A stretch of 64,000 nucleotides of DNA, taken from Laburnicola sp. R22_1 (lineage: Eukaryota > Ascomycota > Dothideomycetes > Pleosporales > Didymosphaeriaceae). The position numbers and the translations under genes were made by a program. The notes below the pieces were generated by a model. The model searched no databases, was not told the origin of the DNA, and saw only the letters and a list, made by a program, of their open reading frames with translations. Positions 34,301-43,584 of the stretch are shown here, piece after piece; position 1 is the first letter of the stretch; every line of letters begins with the position of its first letter. The stretch lies in assembly GCA_014281115.1 (NCBI GenBank), contig JACONQ010000005.1, forward strand, positions 372,001 through 436,000, written 5' to 3'.

Positions 34301-35948
34301 ATGTAGAATGCCTATGCATGTGCATACTCGCACGCGGATTAACAAAGGCGCCAGGAGATGCCATCGATTGCCGTGACATGTGTCCTGGTGAGGGTCCAAG
34401 CGGAAAGGAGCCAGAGACGATGCTTCCTTGCCTCCCTCGATGACTTCCTGTAGAAGCAGTCGGCAGCGGTGGAGAAAAGGGCAGGCCTGGATGCTGCACT
34501 GAAGGCTGCCTCGATAGCGGGGATGGAGTTGGTTCCTCGCTAACGAGACCGACACCAAGTGCTGCCAATTTGGCTTCCAGCATATGATTCATGTAATCTT
34601 CCCATTCCTCTTTTCTTGGAACACGTACTTTAGGCGTCGTAGCCCGCTCTGCACTAATATACGCTTCATCTGGCCAAATAGCTCGGTTTTGGGGAAGAGG
34701 CATGTCATCTTCGGCACTGGCACCTCTCCAGTATCCAAAATCACTTGTGTTGTACCCTTCCCGCTCCAGCTGTTGCAACTTTGACTTCACTGCAGCAGGG
34801 CTCATGGGTTTCGGCGGATATCCTGGGGTGCCTCTTGGAATATCTCGAGGGATAGATATGACACAGCCCTTGCCCTTCACCATCACTCTCTTCCGCACGC
34901 GTGGTGTCACTGCAGGTCGGGCGGGATGGCTAGGCGGTGGTTTGCTCGGTGTTTCTACTGACGAGCTCGAAGCCTGTGGCGCAGGCTGCTCGGTCGGCGA
35001 GGCAGGCTGAGGAGCGAATCGACTCGCGCCTAATCCTGCCCGAAGGCTTGTACCAGAACCCTGACGCGAATGCAGCGGTGCCGCATCGGGGTTTGCATAT
35101 CTCGAGGTCATCATCTTGACGAGCTCTTCCTTCTGGCCTTGGCTAAAATGCGACCAAAAATCCTGCTGGTTCAGAGTCTTGTTGTCCCTCCTCGATCTGT
35201 GCTTCTTCACGGATGGAGATGGGCGTGGCTGCTCTGTTTTCAGCTCGCTCTCCGAATCGAGGTCGACAGTATTGTCACTCAACCAATCGTTTGTCTCACC
35301 GGGCCACCGACCTTCCAAGAACTGGCGAACCCACACCTCTGTCGGGTTGCGGCTACCGGGATCGGACGCGCGTGGGGTAGCTCCTAGATCGAATCGGGGG
35401 CGCGTCGGCGTGTCGAAATTGGCGGGAAGACGAGAGGGGATCAAGTGTTCGAGATTGAACTGGTTTGGCGACGCGTTGTCTTGGAGGCGCGGGATCAGAT
35501 GCTCGAGGTTGAAGCGGTTGGGCGAGTTGTCTTCTACCAGCGTGGGCGGGAGAAGATGCTCGAGGCCGAATTCGAGAGTGGGCGAGTCGCCTTCGAGATG
35601 GTCACTGTCCAACTGCGTCGCCGGGTGTGGTGGGCGAGCGAAGTTGGGAGGCGGGTTCCGGTAGGGGCTGCCCCAGCTAGCCGTGTAGTACGAGCTGTCG
35701 GTCCTGTTCTGCCTGGTGGCGGTCGAGGGAGTGCGCGGGTGGCCTCCGAGGGCGGACAGATTGGGAAGGGGGGGGAGCTCCGGACTCGAATGGCCCAGCG
35801 TCTGCGTGGGCGAGGGAGCGGTCCACAGCGTCTGCGCGGGGGACGGCACGTCAGGGGCCGCTGCGGCGCTGCTCCGAGGCACCGAGGGCGGCGAGGACGG
35901 CGGCGGAAGCGAAGACGACGAGGGGCTGCGGCGAGCTGGAGTCCACAT
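28320..35948 (-). CDS. Large repeat-containing coiled-coil protein, 2542 aa, unknown function
   Basis: One uninterrupted frame. Residues 1-1450 are low-complexity and probably disordered: Pro/Ser-rich start, GLEHLLPP/NLEHLIP short repeats (about 120-170), a Gln run (about 620-640), and Lys-Pro-Asp-Ala-Pro-Val-Phe-type repeats (about 905-985) next to GFGNSS/IFGNV. About 1465-1780 holds a ~30-residue tandem repeat, consensus QPExIRxIVxEALAxHQ. About 1780-2340 is a long Glu/Arg/Leu heptad coiled coil. A Ser/Pro-rich tail contains FSESGFYDDEST near the end. I do not recognise a catalytic domain. The layout suggests a scaffold or tether at a large structure such as spindle pole, septum or nuclear envelope; that is inference. 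No intron is needed, which is unusual beside the intron-rich neighbours. Confidence 0.85.
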   Translation of the reverse strand: MWTPARRSPSSSSLPPPSSPPSVPRSSAAAAPDVPSPAQTLWTAPSPTQTLGHSSPELPPLPNLSALGGHPRTPSTATRQNRTDSSYYTASWGSPYRNPPPNFARPPHPATQLDSDHLEGDSPTLEFGLEHLLPPTLVEDNSPNRFNLEHLIPRLQDNASPNQFNLEHLIPSRLPANFDTPTRPRFDLGATPRASDPGSRNPTEVWVRQFLEGRWPGETNDWLSDNTVDLDSESELKTEQPRPSPSVKKHRSRRDNKTLNQQDFWSHFSQGQKEELVKMMTSRYANPDAAPLHSRQGSGTSLRAGLGASRFAPQPASPTEQPAPQASSSSVETPSKPPPSHPARPAVTPRVRKRVMVKGKGCVISIPRDIPRGTPGYPPKPMSPAAVKSKLQQLEREGYNTSDFGYWRGASAEDDMPLPQNRAIWPDEAYISAERATTPKVRVPRKEEWEDYMNHMLEAKLAALGVGLVSEEPTPSPLSRQPSVQHPGLPFSPPLPTASTGSHRGRQGSIVSGSFPLGPSPGHMSRQSMASPGAFVNPRASMHMHRHSTFSPASFVQQTASPTGAWSPGNYFGNQGARGGSPAQPLSRSDLSGLVSPASPFGMRSNQQLPFPPTPKDDLMVQMHQQQQRLQAQLMQQQQQQLLGLRPSSTLAEVPEDAAEEDDMPLMNDAAQAGPEIAVPTPRGHRHNISNNLERGARDAEYHLEEAIDKQFNEGGDFNTEPEIIQEFKPSKPPVDTTWQGPHAILHQPQPHSRAHSLAKPQQPMSFTFGATSENLRGDSDGARTNVSAITNPSLEDGEVRETTTAGSSAQHSKTASQVSSTWRDAKFAFGKPSSATHSKHTSRSSTSKLNVEAKEFKFNPSASFSPGSLSSSFSSFTPALKSPADSTVQSNRTSIDGYSGLNVTAPKFKPDAPVFKPDAPPFKPAADTPVLKAAVDAPAFKPAVNASAFKSVVDAPVFKPGGFGNSSMSNSGFSFLSSGPSFKPDAPVFNPGSAEFTPSKSDTSSSNIFGNVNITASDIVKPAKRSKAVAIVRPDPARQKTPEKVTEETEREDEDGRIVNPEGREKRVRRGREDGDDVPRFALQPFLPSQGMALRQAQTPDLSPETGREKVPDEKEQLSPDASKSPELSLLQSEPPANEPGMPEPQAEELTESKTPIDDLPPHESDAATPTVEASPQLAAKKRSHKSSLSATARPFEFRPFGTNGYDFGGIHITKPSVSQNGEPDKIRASPPRHASRSPTTTFRPSDDGSYKTALESRRHVPYPESESVDFDPSFNDIDAVMKHMNEEGSDFGVERDENSWEQSSPRRSPLEFKRSDLQPNANMLRSDAPSPSPRRLYAPRNMRPSLTSITQDPFDDERAAYESPVHRLNNADEVPMSDWDEGILSEGEDKIQTRSRFFDTHVDDIIGRLLANRLDPLEKNLQGIQDAIAMMSQRPGRGRRSMSTTERLDSDADDEDDEWGTDSHYRNRSPGKNRKLEKLRSIVKEALESHQPPVTSLPVSESVQPEKIRDIIAEALAVQQAETAPMQPLRPENVRDVIMEALAHHQPQWTPPKSEPVPAEQIRAIVEDAIVSHKPATPSPSIQAEDLRSIVAEAVAAHTAKPVNEPMQPEDIRLIVMEAFATHAPPPAPAPVPEQIWPDDIKSIIVDALASQQDQKPVAEPLHPDNIRAIITEALAAHQQSIEPLQPETIRSIVVGALASYQPPTPVVPAVEPVQPETIRAIVADALMAHKPIPSLEAPVDIPQPQVDLSEIYQVIGSLKASIAQTTSHHLQAEDVRELIDDAFKQQSMEVAKREETQAVRERDLRIADLEEMLKEATLRYDAEAEARKDLEVREANSTRLIEVTEKELALLREQAGNDENKIRALEEERELSRRSLESFREDGDEARRMLVNLQAEHDELKLRTVAIENAEMDAKRKLDNVTAENEALTFTLEEHRLSANKWRSDLQQAHEEADKMRQAIEQYRIQTEEATRVRESMRAKFDKLQQSMIVASGQAATERAQWQKSDEEHMKKYEVLSARIEAEGRTRECLERELERLEGQEREGMKLRVTLEQTQKHNIRLEETIEQTRQESIEHKRAADRYEREFREAREAAHAEIRRMRVLMEADIDKANNQVNMVRHELESEIARVRAEVDNVRMDADTAKEKHELDLEAAADAKTAAVAETMEKNRLSLLEQQQAFEHRLEVVNQDHARVLEIAREDEERAVTFHNERMALAESKMDLLHDKVALLEEKLSVAKEAASAAAAAAAQNVKSPDAASGSYASGAEKISPQALRESIAVLQEQLQERESRIETLEHKLAELDMDAPAKLKERDTEINWLRELLGVRIDDLNDLINALAQPAFDRENVRDAAIRIRTNLQMEQQEKERLITGGQQSFPTLSTLSNFASPKAVQLAAAFGNWRSKGRENASSALAGNSSNNASRNQTPSRPTPPSAQSFLSGLMTPPTSNLRRTPDLPSSGARPLPLLRTNSTSSRGSAAGFPSLGKQPVPSTPPLLRKTSYDRDAEVEHFSESGFYDDESTVDGDMTPIGLHFGQELGR
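30600..31520 (-). repeat. Coding tandem repeat (~30 aa x 9, plus 2 divergent)
   Basis: Within the 2542-aa protein, units such as QPEKIRDIIAEALAVQQ, RPENVRDVIMEALAHHQ, PAEQIRAIVEDAIVSHK, QPEDIRLIVMEAFATHA and QPETIRAIVADALMAHK follow one another with Pro-rich linkers. The helix part is strongly conserved and the linkers vary. Confidence 0.9.
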
Positions 35949-36386
35949 TCACGAGCAGTCGTGGTGCTCGGGCGTGCCAAACCGCGTGCCAAACCGCGTG
36001 CAAAACGGACGTGCAGGTGTGGCGCGAGAGGAATTAGGTACTGCCAAGTAGGGCGACAAAAGAAAGTGCGCGGGGCTGCTAGAGGAGAAGGAGCGACATG
36101 AGGTGGGCGAGCACTGGCGACGACGAGCAGACAGCAGTGAGCATCCCGCCGCACTGTTATGAGCATTTATGAGCATGGAGGGAGGACGAGGGAAGCGTGG
36201 ACGTGGAAAGGAGGACGCTAAGAGAGCCACCTGTACCGATTGGTCGCAGGGGCAGGGGCAGGGGTGCCGGGGTGCCGTGCCTACAGTGCTTCTGCCCTTC
36301 ATCTTTCACTCACACGTGGCAACTTGACAGTTTGGCGGCATGAACATGGCACTGCACATTTACAGATTACATGCATGTATGACTCT
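35949..36386. other. Intergenic between the 2542-aa gene and the MFS gene
   Basis: 438 bp, both flanking genes on the minus strand. It contains a short direct repetition CCAAACCGCGTG (about 35978-36000) and a GGGGCAGGGGCAGGGGTGCC run (about 36248-36267). Probably the promoter of the large gene and 3' UTR of the transporter gene. Confidence 0.5.
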
Positions 36387-37844
36387 TCACACCTTGCGCC
36401 ACACCGCCAGCCTTTTCACAAACGGCGACGTCTTGGTAAACACCCCAGCCGCCCCATCAGTCTCCCCTCGCCCTTGCGCAGCCAAACCCTCCATCCGCTC
36501 CAGCTCACCAATCTTCCAAGCACGTACTAGCCAGAGAATACAGGCCGCCCCGAGGTACATGAAGCCTGTGAAAAGTATAGCGCCCGTATAGCTTCCATTG
36601 TTAAACGCCACAATCTCAAGGCCAATCACCTCGGAGAATGTGGTTGGCAGGGACAGCACCAGCCAGGTCATGGAGGAAGCACTCGCAAGGTCGACAATGC
36701 CCATGACCTCCGCGGTGATCGGCGCAACCACGGCCCAGTACGTTCCCGCCACGCTTCCTCCAGCGATGGCGAAGAAGACGAGGACACCAAAACTCTTTGC
36801 AAAGTTCCAGACCATGAGACATAGAATTCCGCATACTGCTGTCATCGACGCAGCCATGTTCAGTCGACCAAGTGAATCACTGAAGTATCCGATGGGTGGC
36901 CGCCCCAGCGCCTGGCCTAGATTCAGCACCGCACCGATAACAGAGCCCTGGGAAGCAGTCATGCCCTGCGTCTTAGCATAATTCGGCAAAGAGAACAACA
37001 AAACGACATATCCCAGCATAGACAAGAACCCGAATGCTAACAGCCCCAGGAATTCCCGTTTTTTGAACAGCCGATAGTCAAACGAGAGCTGCGAGCTTCC
37101 AATCTGCTTGTTCCGATCCTTGACCAGGAGCGAGCAAGTCGTATTCACAGCGAAAGCGATAATACCCAGGATCCTGAAAGCCCACGACAATCCAATGCTT
37201 TGGATCATCGCTTGTGTAGCTAGGGAGTATGTGAGGCCTCCTAGGCCAGATCCAGCGGCCGCAAAGCCGTTCGCAAGACTTCGGCGTGTGGTGAACCATT
37301 GCGGCGCAATTACGACACCACCGGCAAACTGAAAGCCCATGCCCCAGCCGAAACAAATGCCTTGGGAGAGAAACAGATGCCATATTTTGGTAGCGAAAGA
37401 GGCCGCGATGAACGAGGCCGTCTCGAAACCGACGCCGATGAGTAAGGTAGTACGAGTTCCATACAGGCGTGTCGTGAGAGTGGCGACTGGAGAGACCACC
37501 AAGGCCTGTGATATGGATAGACCACCGATAAATGCATATTCCAAAGCAGAGGCGCCTGGAAAGACATCATTGGCCAGATAGTATGCCAGGAAGACCGCAT
37601 ATGAGGAGTTGAGGCCCCACGTGTGCCTGACTCTGTTAACCCTGGTCATGGAGCACATGCAGCCGCTCTCCCTGAACGTACTCTTGAAACGGCCTTATGG
37701 AATGGACACTGATTCAACTCACGCGTTAATAGTCGCTACACAGGCGACACAGACCCAACCGTATCCTCCATTAGGTGGGACATCCTCGACCGTGTTTCTT
37801 TGGTTCTCACCGACCTTCTCGCTATCAGATGGAGACTTCGTCAT
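36387..37844 (-). CDS. MFS transporter, monocarboxylate-porter-like
   Basis: Two exons, 37723-37844 and 36387-37626, encode 453 residues. The N-terminal cytosolic tail ends in PPNGGYGWVCVACVATINAHTWGLNSSYAVFLAYYL, the first-helix signature of fungal MCT-like (MCH) transporters. About 12 hydrophobic segments follow with a central cytosolic loop (RNKQIGSSQLSFDYRLFKKREF). Loop 8-9 has GRPPIGYFSDSLGRLNMA, a typical MFS motif. The family moves monocarboxylates, riboflavin or other small solutes across the plasma membrane. The substrate cannot be read from the sequence. The protein is complete, and no metabolic cluster surrounds it. Confidence 0.88.
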
Positions 37845-38430
37845 TGATCCGGAAATAAATCGGCGTTTCAAGGATCATGGAAAGAATACAAAAAAATCAT
37901 CCAACTCTTCAGAAAAATTCAAATCTCAGATATTTGGGCGGATTCGGTCGAGTTTTACATCCTCTCCGGGAATAAGAGATTTAACGGTTAGACTGACCGG
38001 GGGGTATTGGTGCCATCCTAAATCCGGCGCATAGTTGTGGGGACGGCAATGCGGCATCCGGACATGTGGTCATCAGCTCCATCATACAGAGGTAGAGCGC
38101 ACCAGGTTTTTGACTTGGTCAGCACCATGGGAATGCTTTGTTGAATGGTCCCATCGTCCTTTCCAAGAACATACGGTTTATGTCGATATAGAATCGGACA
38201 CCCCACGTCTCGGCATTGTTCTCTGAGCAATTTCCAGCTTACCTCAAGCCAACGATCTATGAAAAGTGTACACCAGGCGCATCCGAAGACGGTCGAACTT
38301 GTGACATGTTGTTATAATGTGTAGTAGGATGAAGTACTAAATCGCCTAAATTCATGAACGCGCGGGCCAATTTGAAGCCAACTGGTAACTGGAAATCCCC
38401 TCTCCCCGAATAACGCCATCCCCCGAATCC
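37845..38430. other. Intergenic, no gene seen
   Basis: 586 bp upstream of the transporter start and downstream of the next gene's stop. Short open frames on both strands have no conserved content. Confidence 0.5.
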
Positions 38431-39818
38431 TTATCTGGGGCCCTCGCACTGCTCCATGAACTTGTAGATACCTTCAATGCCCTGGTATTCGAGTGGTGAA
38501 TGGTGGTCATACTCATCATCCACATCACTAGCATGCAGACTCTCGTACCCCTCTTCGTCCGATATAATCCATGGGTTGTCCTCCTGAACTGGCCCATCGT
38601 ATTGGATACCGTTCTCGGAGTTTGTGGAGGAGTAGTCGAATTTTGAACTGACTACGGACGAAGACATCATTGGCCGCCAGTCGAGCGGGTTCTGTCGTTC
38701 GGCGACAGATTTCTCGTAGAAGGAGCACTCGGATGGCGAGCGTGTGGGCGCAAAGGGAAAAAGCAGAGCAATCTCGGTGCCAACAAAGCCGTCGAAATCC
38801 TCATCTTGTGAAATGAGCCCGCCTTGAACGCCGAGCTCGTCGCAGATGCTCTCCACAGTTCTAGCATCACAGCCAGGGAAGTGAACTTTGAGCGTGGAGT
38901 GTTCGTACGTGATGGGAAGATCACCTAAACTTGATAGGCGTTGCAGATCTTTGAGAGTTCTCGCGAGTTCCTTGACTGCACGAGCGAAGTCAACGGAAAG
39001 GATATCAAGGAAGCCGTCGGTGTTTAGCGACTTCTGCTCATGTGCGAAGGAGGCGAAGTCCTTGACCGCACTGAGCGGAGTAACGGCGGTGACGGTCGGA
39101 TTGATGTTAAATGTGATGCAAGAACCTGGGGTAGCCTTGGGGGCCTTGTGGAGTGTGCGATTCACCCTATCTTGCAGGGCGGAGACAGTCTTGAAGCGCT
39201 TCTCGCCCGTGCGCGGGTCTATGCCGTCGAACTGGGCCTTGTGGCCTCTGAGCATGAAAGCTCGAACAGCCTGCGAGACATTGTTGATGACCTGAGCTGG
39301 AGCCGCGGGACCATGGGAGAAGTAGCGTGCTCCGGCAACGCCATAGCCACCGGCTGTGCGTCCAAGTGTCCCTCCAGTCAGGTTCGGTCGGAGTGTCGAT
39401 GCGAACGGAGCGCGTCCCGTCTGCCCGCGCACCGCATCGCCAACTCGGGACTTCGGCAATGATGACCGATCGAATTTGAGACCAGAAGACGGTGAAGCGG
39501 ATGATGTGAAGCGTCGAACGGTCGCAGAGATGGCGCTATGGGTCGTGTACCACCGGCCTGTACGCTGCTTCAAGAGAGCGACGCGATGAATTGGGTGCTT
39601 GGGAGCATTTCGCGCTAAGATGGGCTGTAATTCAGCCTGACTGGGTCTAACGGATACCGGGAGTTGGTTCTGGACAAGTTTGGCTGTGTGCTTCCAGGCG
39701 GCCCTAGTCTTATCAGCGTCGCTGTTGGAAAGGCATGCCACAATGGTTGTTGCACTGACTTGAGGACTTTTGCATTCCTAGCCACCAGCTGATGTATTCG
39801 CGCCAATGCGGGCGCCAT
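38431..39818 (-). CDS. Conserved-looking fungal protein of unknown function, 449 aa
   Basis: Two exons, 39760-39818 and 38431-39721, give 449 residues. The start at 39818 (MAPALARIHQLVARNAKVLK) is basic and free of acidic residues, like a mitochondrial presequence. The middle has GGYGVAGARYFSHGPAAPAQVINNVSQAVRAFMLRG, which looks strongly constrained. FNINPTVTAVTPLSAVKDFASFA and LPITYEHSTLKVHFPGCDARTVESICDELGV follow, the latter like a small alpha/beta domain. The C terminus is acidic. I do not recognise the family; no CXXC zinc pair, kinase motif or transmembrane segment is evident. The intron is short (39722-39759). It is the last gene before the right AT block, whose edge is 140 bp upstream of its start. 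Confidence 0.78.
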
Positions 39819-40306
39819 ATTGGGTGTGTGTCAGAAGGAAGGCAGAGAGACGTGTAAGAAGTACATATCTTATTAGGACCTGAAGTCGCCACCGTGTTTT
39901 GGCGTGCCCTCCCGCACAGACCATGACCCCACATCCCTTGGATATCTACCAGACCTTGTGATTTAATAGTACTACTGCTATAGCTAACCTCTACTTTTCT
40001 AGTAGTAGTTATATATAAGTATATGTGTGGTGTTAGTTTAATCTACCTAGGGGTAGGATATTAAAGGCTCTTATTTTAAATAATATAATAAAAAAACTTC
40101 TTCTATAGGGTTAATCTATAATATTACGTAATCCTAGGCTAGCTATTTAACTAACTACTATATTATGTAATTAATAATATCTTTAATAATATTTTAGGCT
40201 ATAATAATTATAATAATAATTATAATAGTAACTAATTTCTCTACTAGGGTTAATTTATAATATTACGTAATTCTAGACTGGCTGTTTAACTAACTACTAT
40301 ATTATA
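39819..40306. other. Island edge and ~140-bp tandem duplication
   Basis: Balanced DNA gives way to AT-rich DNA at about 39960. A unit running from about 40105 to 40244 is repeated from 40245 on. The second unit is interrupted at 40306 by the pogo-like copy B and resumes at 42155-42225. A SINE-like copy lies at 40026-40098. Confidence 0.65.
40026..40098 (+). repeat. SINE-like short repeat, 5' part
   Basis: Begins GTGGTGTTAGTTTAATCTAC and continues CCTAGGGGTAGGATA, matching the start of the complete copy (minus strand of 43756-43880) apart from transitions. Confidence 0.6.
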
Positions 40307-42154
40307 GCGTATCCTATTAGCGAGCGAATTAGATTAGCGAGTGGGTTAGTTTTTGCCAAGACTATAACACCTTATAATAACTTATTATATCTTAATAACG
40401 TAATATATTATTATCTAATAAAAAAGGCAGAATTAAGCTTACCCTTTAGGCCTATTAGAATAAATAATTTTTAAGTCTATAACACGCTACTAACGTATAT
40501 AACGTCCTAAAAACTATAGTAACCTACTAATATAATAGAATTGCTGCCTAAGAAGATAACTATACTAATATAGCAAAGCTTACTATAACCAAAGAAGAGA
40601 CGCTTATCTAATATATACTTAACTTAGACTTGTAAGAATTTGCACCCTAGCTAAATAAGATAGAAAATATAGCTAATAAACTACTAGCTACGTAGTATAG
40701 AGACTCTATAGGTAAATACTAGCTTAACGCTTTATAAAGCGTGTACCTAAGCTTAAAATAGTCTTTAATTAAGCAAAGAACTAATAGAGGATATAATAGA
40801 AGGATCTAGAGGTAATAAATATATAGTTTTAGCTTATAGAGGAGACAAAAGTTAAGTATAGGGTGTAGGATTAAAACGTCTATAACTTTAATAAGACTAG
40901 CTTCTAGATAGAAGTTATTAGCTTAATAAAGATTGTAATAGACTTAGAGAAATATTCTTAATTTAATTTTGTCTAGCTAGGCAACTATAAGTAGGTTATA
41001 GTAATCTAGAGCATTTGTGCTACTAGATATACTACTCTACCCTTTATTATCTATAAAGGGCAAGTCTATATCTTAGCGTAGTATAAAGAGACTAGTATTC
41101 TCTATAATTAGAAGCTTTTAGTCTCTAAGACTAGCTAGACTAATAATAAGCTTAAAGTTACGTGGTTAAAGTACTTTAACGCGTATATAAGGCTGCGTAT
41201 AGTAGGGTTATAGAGGTTACTTATTCTGAATAGCTATAAGAGCCACTAATCCTAAGATTTTAAGAATTACTATCTAGAATAGAGGATCCTAACCCTTTAT
41301 ATGCTAGCGCACTTATTTTATATCTTATAGCTACTTAATATAGTCTATTTTACGCTACTAAAGCTAAAGTACTCCTAGTGCATATAAGACTTAGTGTACT
41401 AATACGTCTTTTATATTAATAAAGAAAGCTTTTTACTAGCCTTTTATAACGCGTTTTTTAATATATTTACACTAGAGAATTATAAAAAAGCCTTTAAGGC
41501 CTCTAGGCTTATTTCTTTAGATATATTAGTAGTGGTAAATTGCCTTAACGTGCGACTTTACACTCTACTAGAACTACCTATACTAAATAAGTCCTAGTAA
41601 TTAAAAATACTAAAAAAAGCTATTAAACTCTTATTATAGACTAAGCTAGTAATAGAATTTATTAAGAAATTACTAACTATTATTACTATAAGGCTTACAC
41701 AGCTTATAAAGGGCGCTAAAAGTCTAGCTTACTAAGGTGCACTTATAATAGGCTAACTTACTAAGCTTTAAAAGTAGATAGAGCTACTTATTAAGCAAAT
41801 ATTACATAAAAGAAAGCGTCTCTAATATAGTAGAGTACTTAACTTTAGCTAGGAAGCAGATTTAGTAGCTAGGAGTCCCTCTATTAGGGCGAAATTGTCT
41901 AAAAGGGCGCAGGGTAGAGGTAACACTAAGGGAGGCCTCTTAACACAACGCCGCTATAGTAACTATAGGGGGACTAGACACAATGCAAGAACCTACTAGA
42001 AGGCTAAAGAGTTATCTTCTAGCTTAGATATTACCTTTAGTGGGCTGTTTTTAGATAGTGTTAATAGTAATTTAAATTAAAGTTTGCAGTACTATAGTGT
42101 TACTAAAAAAAATAACTCGCTTACTAATCTAACTCGCTCGCTAATAGGATACGT
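40307..42154 (+). mobile_element. pogo/Fot1-like transposon, copy B (RIP-inactivated)
   Basis: Ends are inverted repeats (left GCGTATCCTATTAGCGAGCG, right the reverse complement starting ACGTATCC) with flanking TA. The TIR differs from copies A and C although the transposase is homologous, so this is a related subfamily. It is inserted in one unit of the 140-bp duplication. Confidence 0.8.
40570..42079 (+). pseudogene. pogo/Fot1-like transposase relic, copy B
   Basis: Homologous to the 791-2302 relic over its whole length, with more stops. The original ATG is now ATA, and the first catalytic motif again reads with Asn and Lys for Asp and Glu (near 40890). The tail ends at a stop near 42079. 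It is more strongly degraded than copy A. Confidence 0.75.
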
Positions 42155-42579
42155 TATAATTAATAATTTCTTTAATAATATTTTTTACTATAATAATAAT
42201 AATAACAATTATAATAGTAACTATCCTAACTATTTTATTAACTTTTTTCTATAGTAGATTTTACCTTGCAACTAGCGAGCTATATACTATCCTCTAGGAC
42301 CTTACTACTATCGCCTATCTCCCTATACTCTTACTATTACTACTTACCCTTACTCTTACTCTTATTACTTGCAATTCTCTACTTTAATAGTACTCTAGAT
42401 AATTACTATTATTTTAATAAGCTTTTTATGCTACTATTATACCTTTAGCTCTATATATATCTTAAAAAATATTTCTTTCCTTTACTTTACTTATAATTCT
42501 TATTTTAAAGCTTTTATAATATAGCTTTAGTATTATACTATTATTATGTTATAAAGACTATATCCTTTTACTAATATCT

Positions 42580-43345
42580 AGGTACTAAAAAGTGCCTTAT
42601 ACTCTATAATTTAAAAGTATAAGGTATAGTAAAGTAGCCTTAGAGTATTACTAGAGTGGTATAGGTACTTAAGAATAAGATCTAAAGACCTCTCTAATAA
42701 TTCTTTTAGTCTTATAAAATTAATAAATCTTTAAGGATTATCTTTAACTTTGCCTAGCTAGTTATCTATGCCCTAGCTAAATTTAATAATAGCTATATTG
42801 CTATAAGTTATAGTATTAGAGTTAGAGTTAGATATAATATTAAATTAAAACTAAAAAGTTATTACGTCGCCGCATATAATAGATAAAAAGATAGATTTAA
42901 AAAATAGTAGCAGTAATTATATATTAAAGATAAAGATTTAGTATACTAGGCATTACTAATATTATAAGAGTAGGTAGACTTTATATACTATGTGTATAGT
43001 AAACTATAGTTACGCTACTATTAGGTTATAAGTGCAATAACTAAACTATAGTTAAGCGTTCTATTACTTAGACTACTTCTATAGTTATAACTTCGCAGTC
43101 TACTATAGCTTTTTAATAGTCTACCAGTTAAGAAATAATATATAACTTAGTTATACTAGATAGTAGACTATTTATTAACTACTATTATTAATTCTATTAT
43201 GTAGAATATTAATAAAAAAATTTATTATTTTATGTATATTTTATTACTACTACTATGTGCTAGGTACTAGGTTATAGTGCCTTTTATTTTACTCCTCTCT
43301 ATATATAGTGCAGACTCGACCTTGGTTAGAATCTCTATACAATAA
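42580..43345 (+). repeat. Retroelement-like repeat arm (inverted match to 61630-62350)
   Basis: Matches the reverse complement of 61630-62350 in order: a segment with ATCTTTAACTTTGCCTAGCT, then GTATACTAGGCATTACTAA, then GTAGACTATTTATTAAC-like sequence, then ACTCCTCTCTATATATAG and GAATCTC. Probably the LTR and adjacent part of an old element, perhaps Copia. Ends are not defined. The stretch 42155-42580 before it is AT-rich without a gene. Confidence 0.5.
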
Positions 43346-43489
43346 AGATCTTTAATAATAGTAACTAATTTAACTATTTTATTAGTTTTTAATAGTAAAT
43401 TTTTTCTTATAACTAATAAGCTATATACTACTTTTAGAATTTTACTACTATTACCTATATACTATATATATAGTAATTTCTTTTTATTA

Positions 43490-43584
43490 ATATCTTAAAA
43501 CGCTTTTTTATATATATAATAGTAAGAGGAATAATTACTATTATTATAATATTTTTATTAGAAACCTCTTAGTTATAAAAAAAC
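43490..43584 (+). repeat. Dispersed repeat R
   Basis: AATATCTTAAAACGCTTTTT... through AATATTTTTATTAGAAACCT and CTTAG to an A-run; it abuts the end of the reverse solo LTR. Confidence 0.6.

Noticed and set aside
36387..39818. Secondary-metabolite or nutrient cluster around the MFS gene
   Set aside because: No synthase, tailoring enzyme or regulator is present; neighbours are structural or unknown genes.
42266..42448. Tyr/Leu-rich 60-aa open frame
   Set aside because: Low-complexity translation of AT-rich sequence; no start context or homology pattern.
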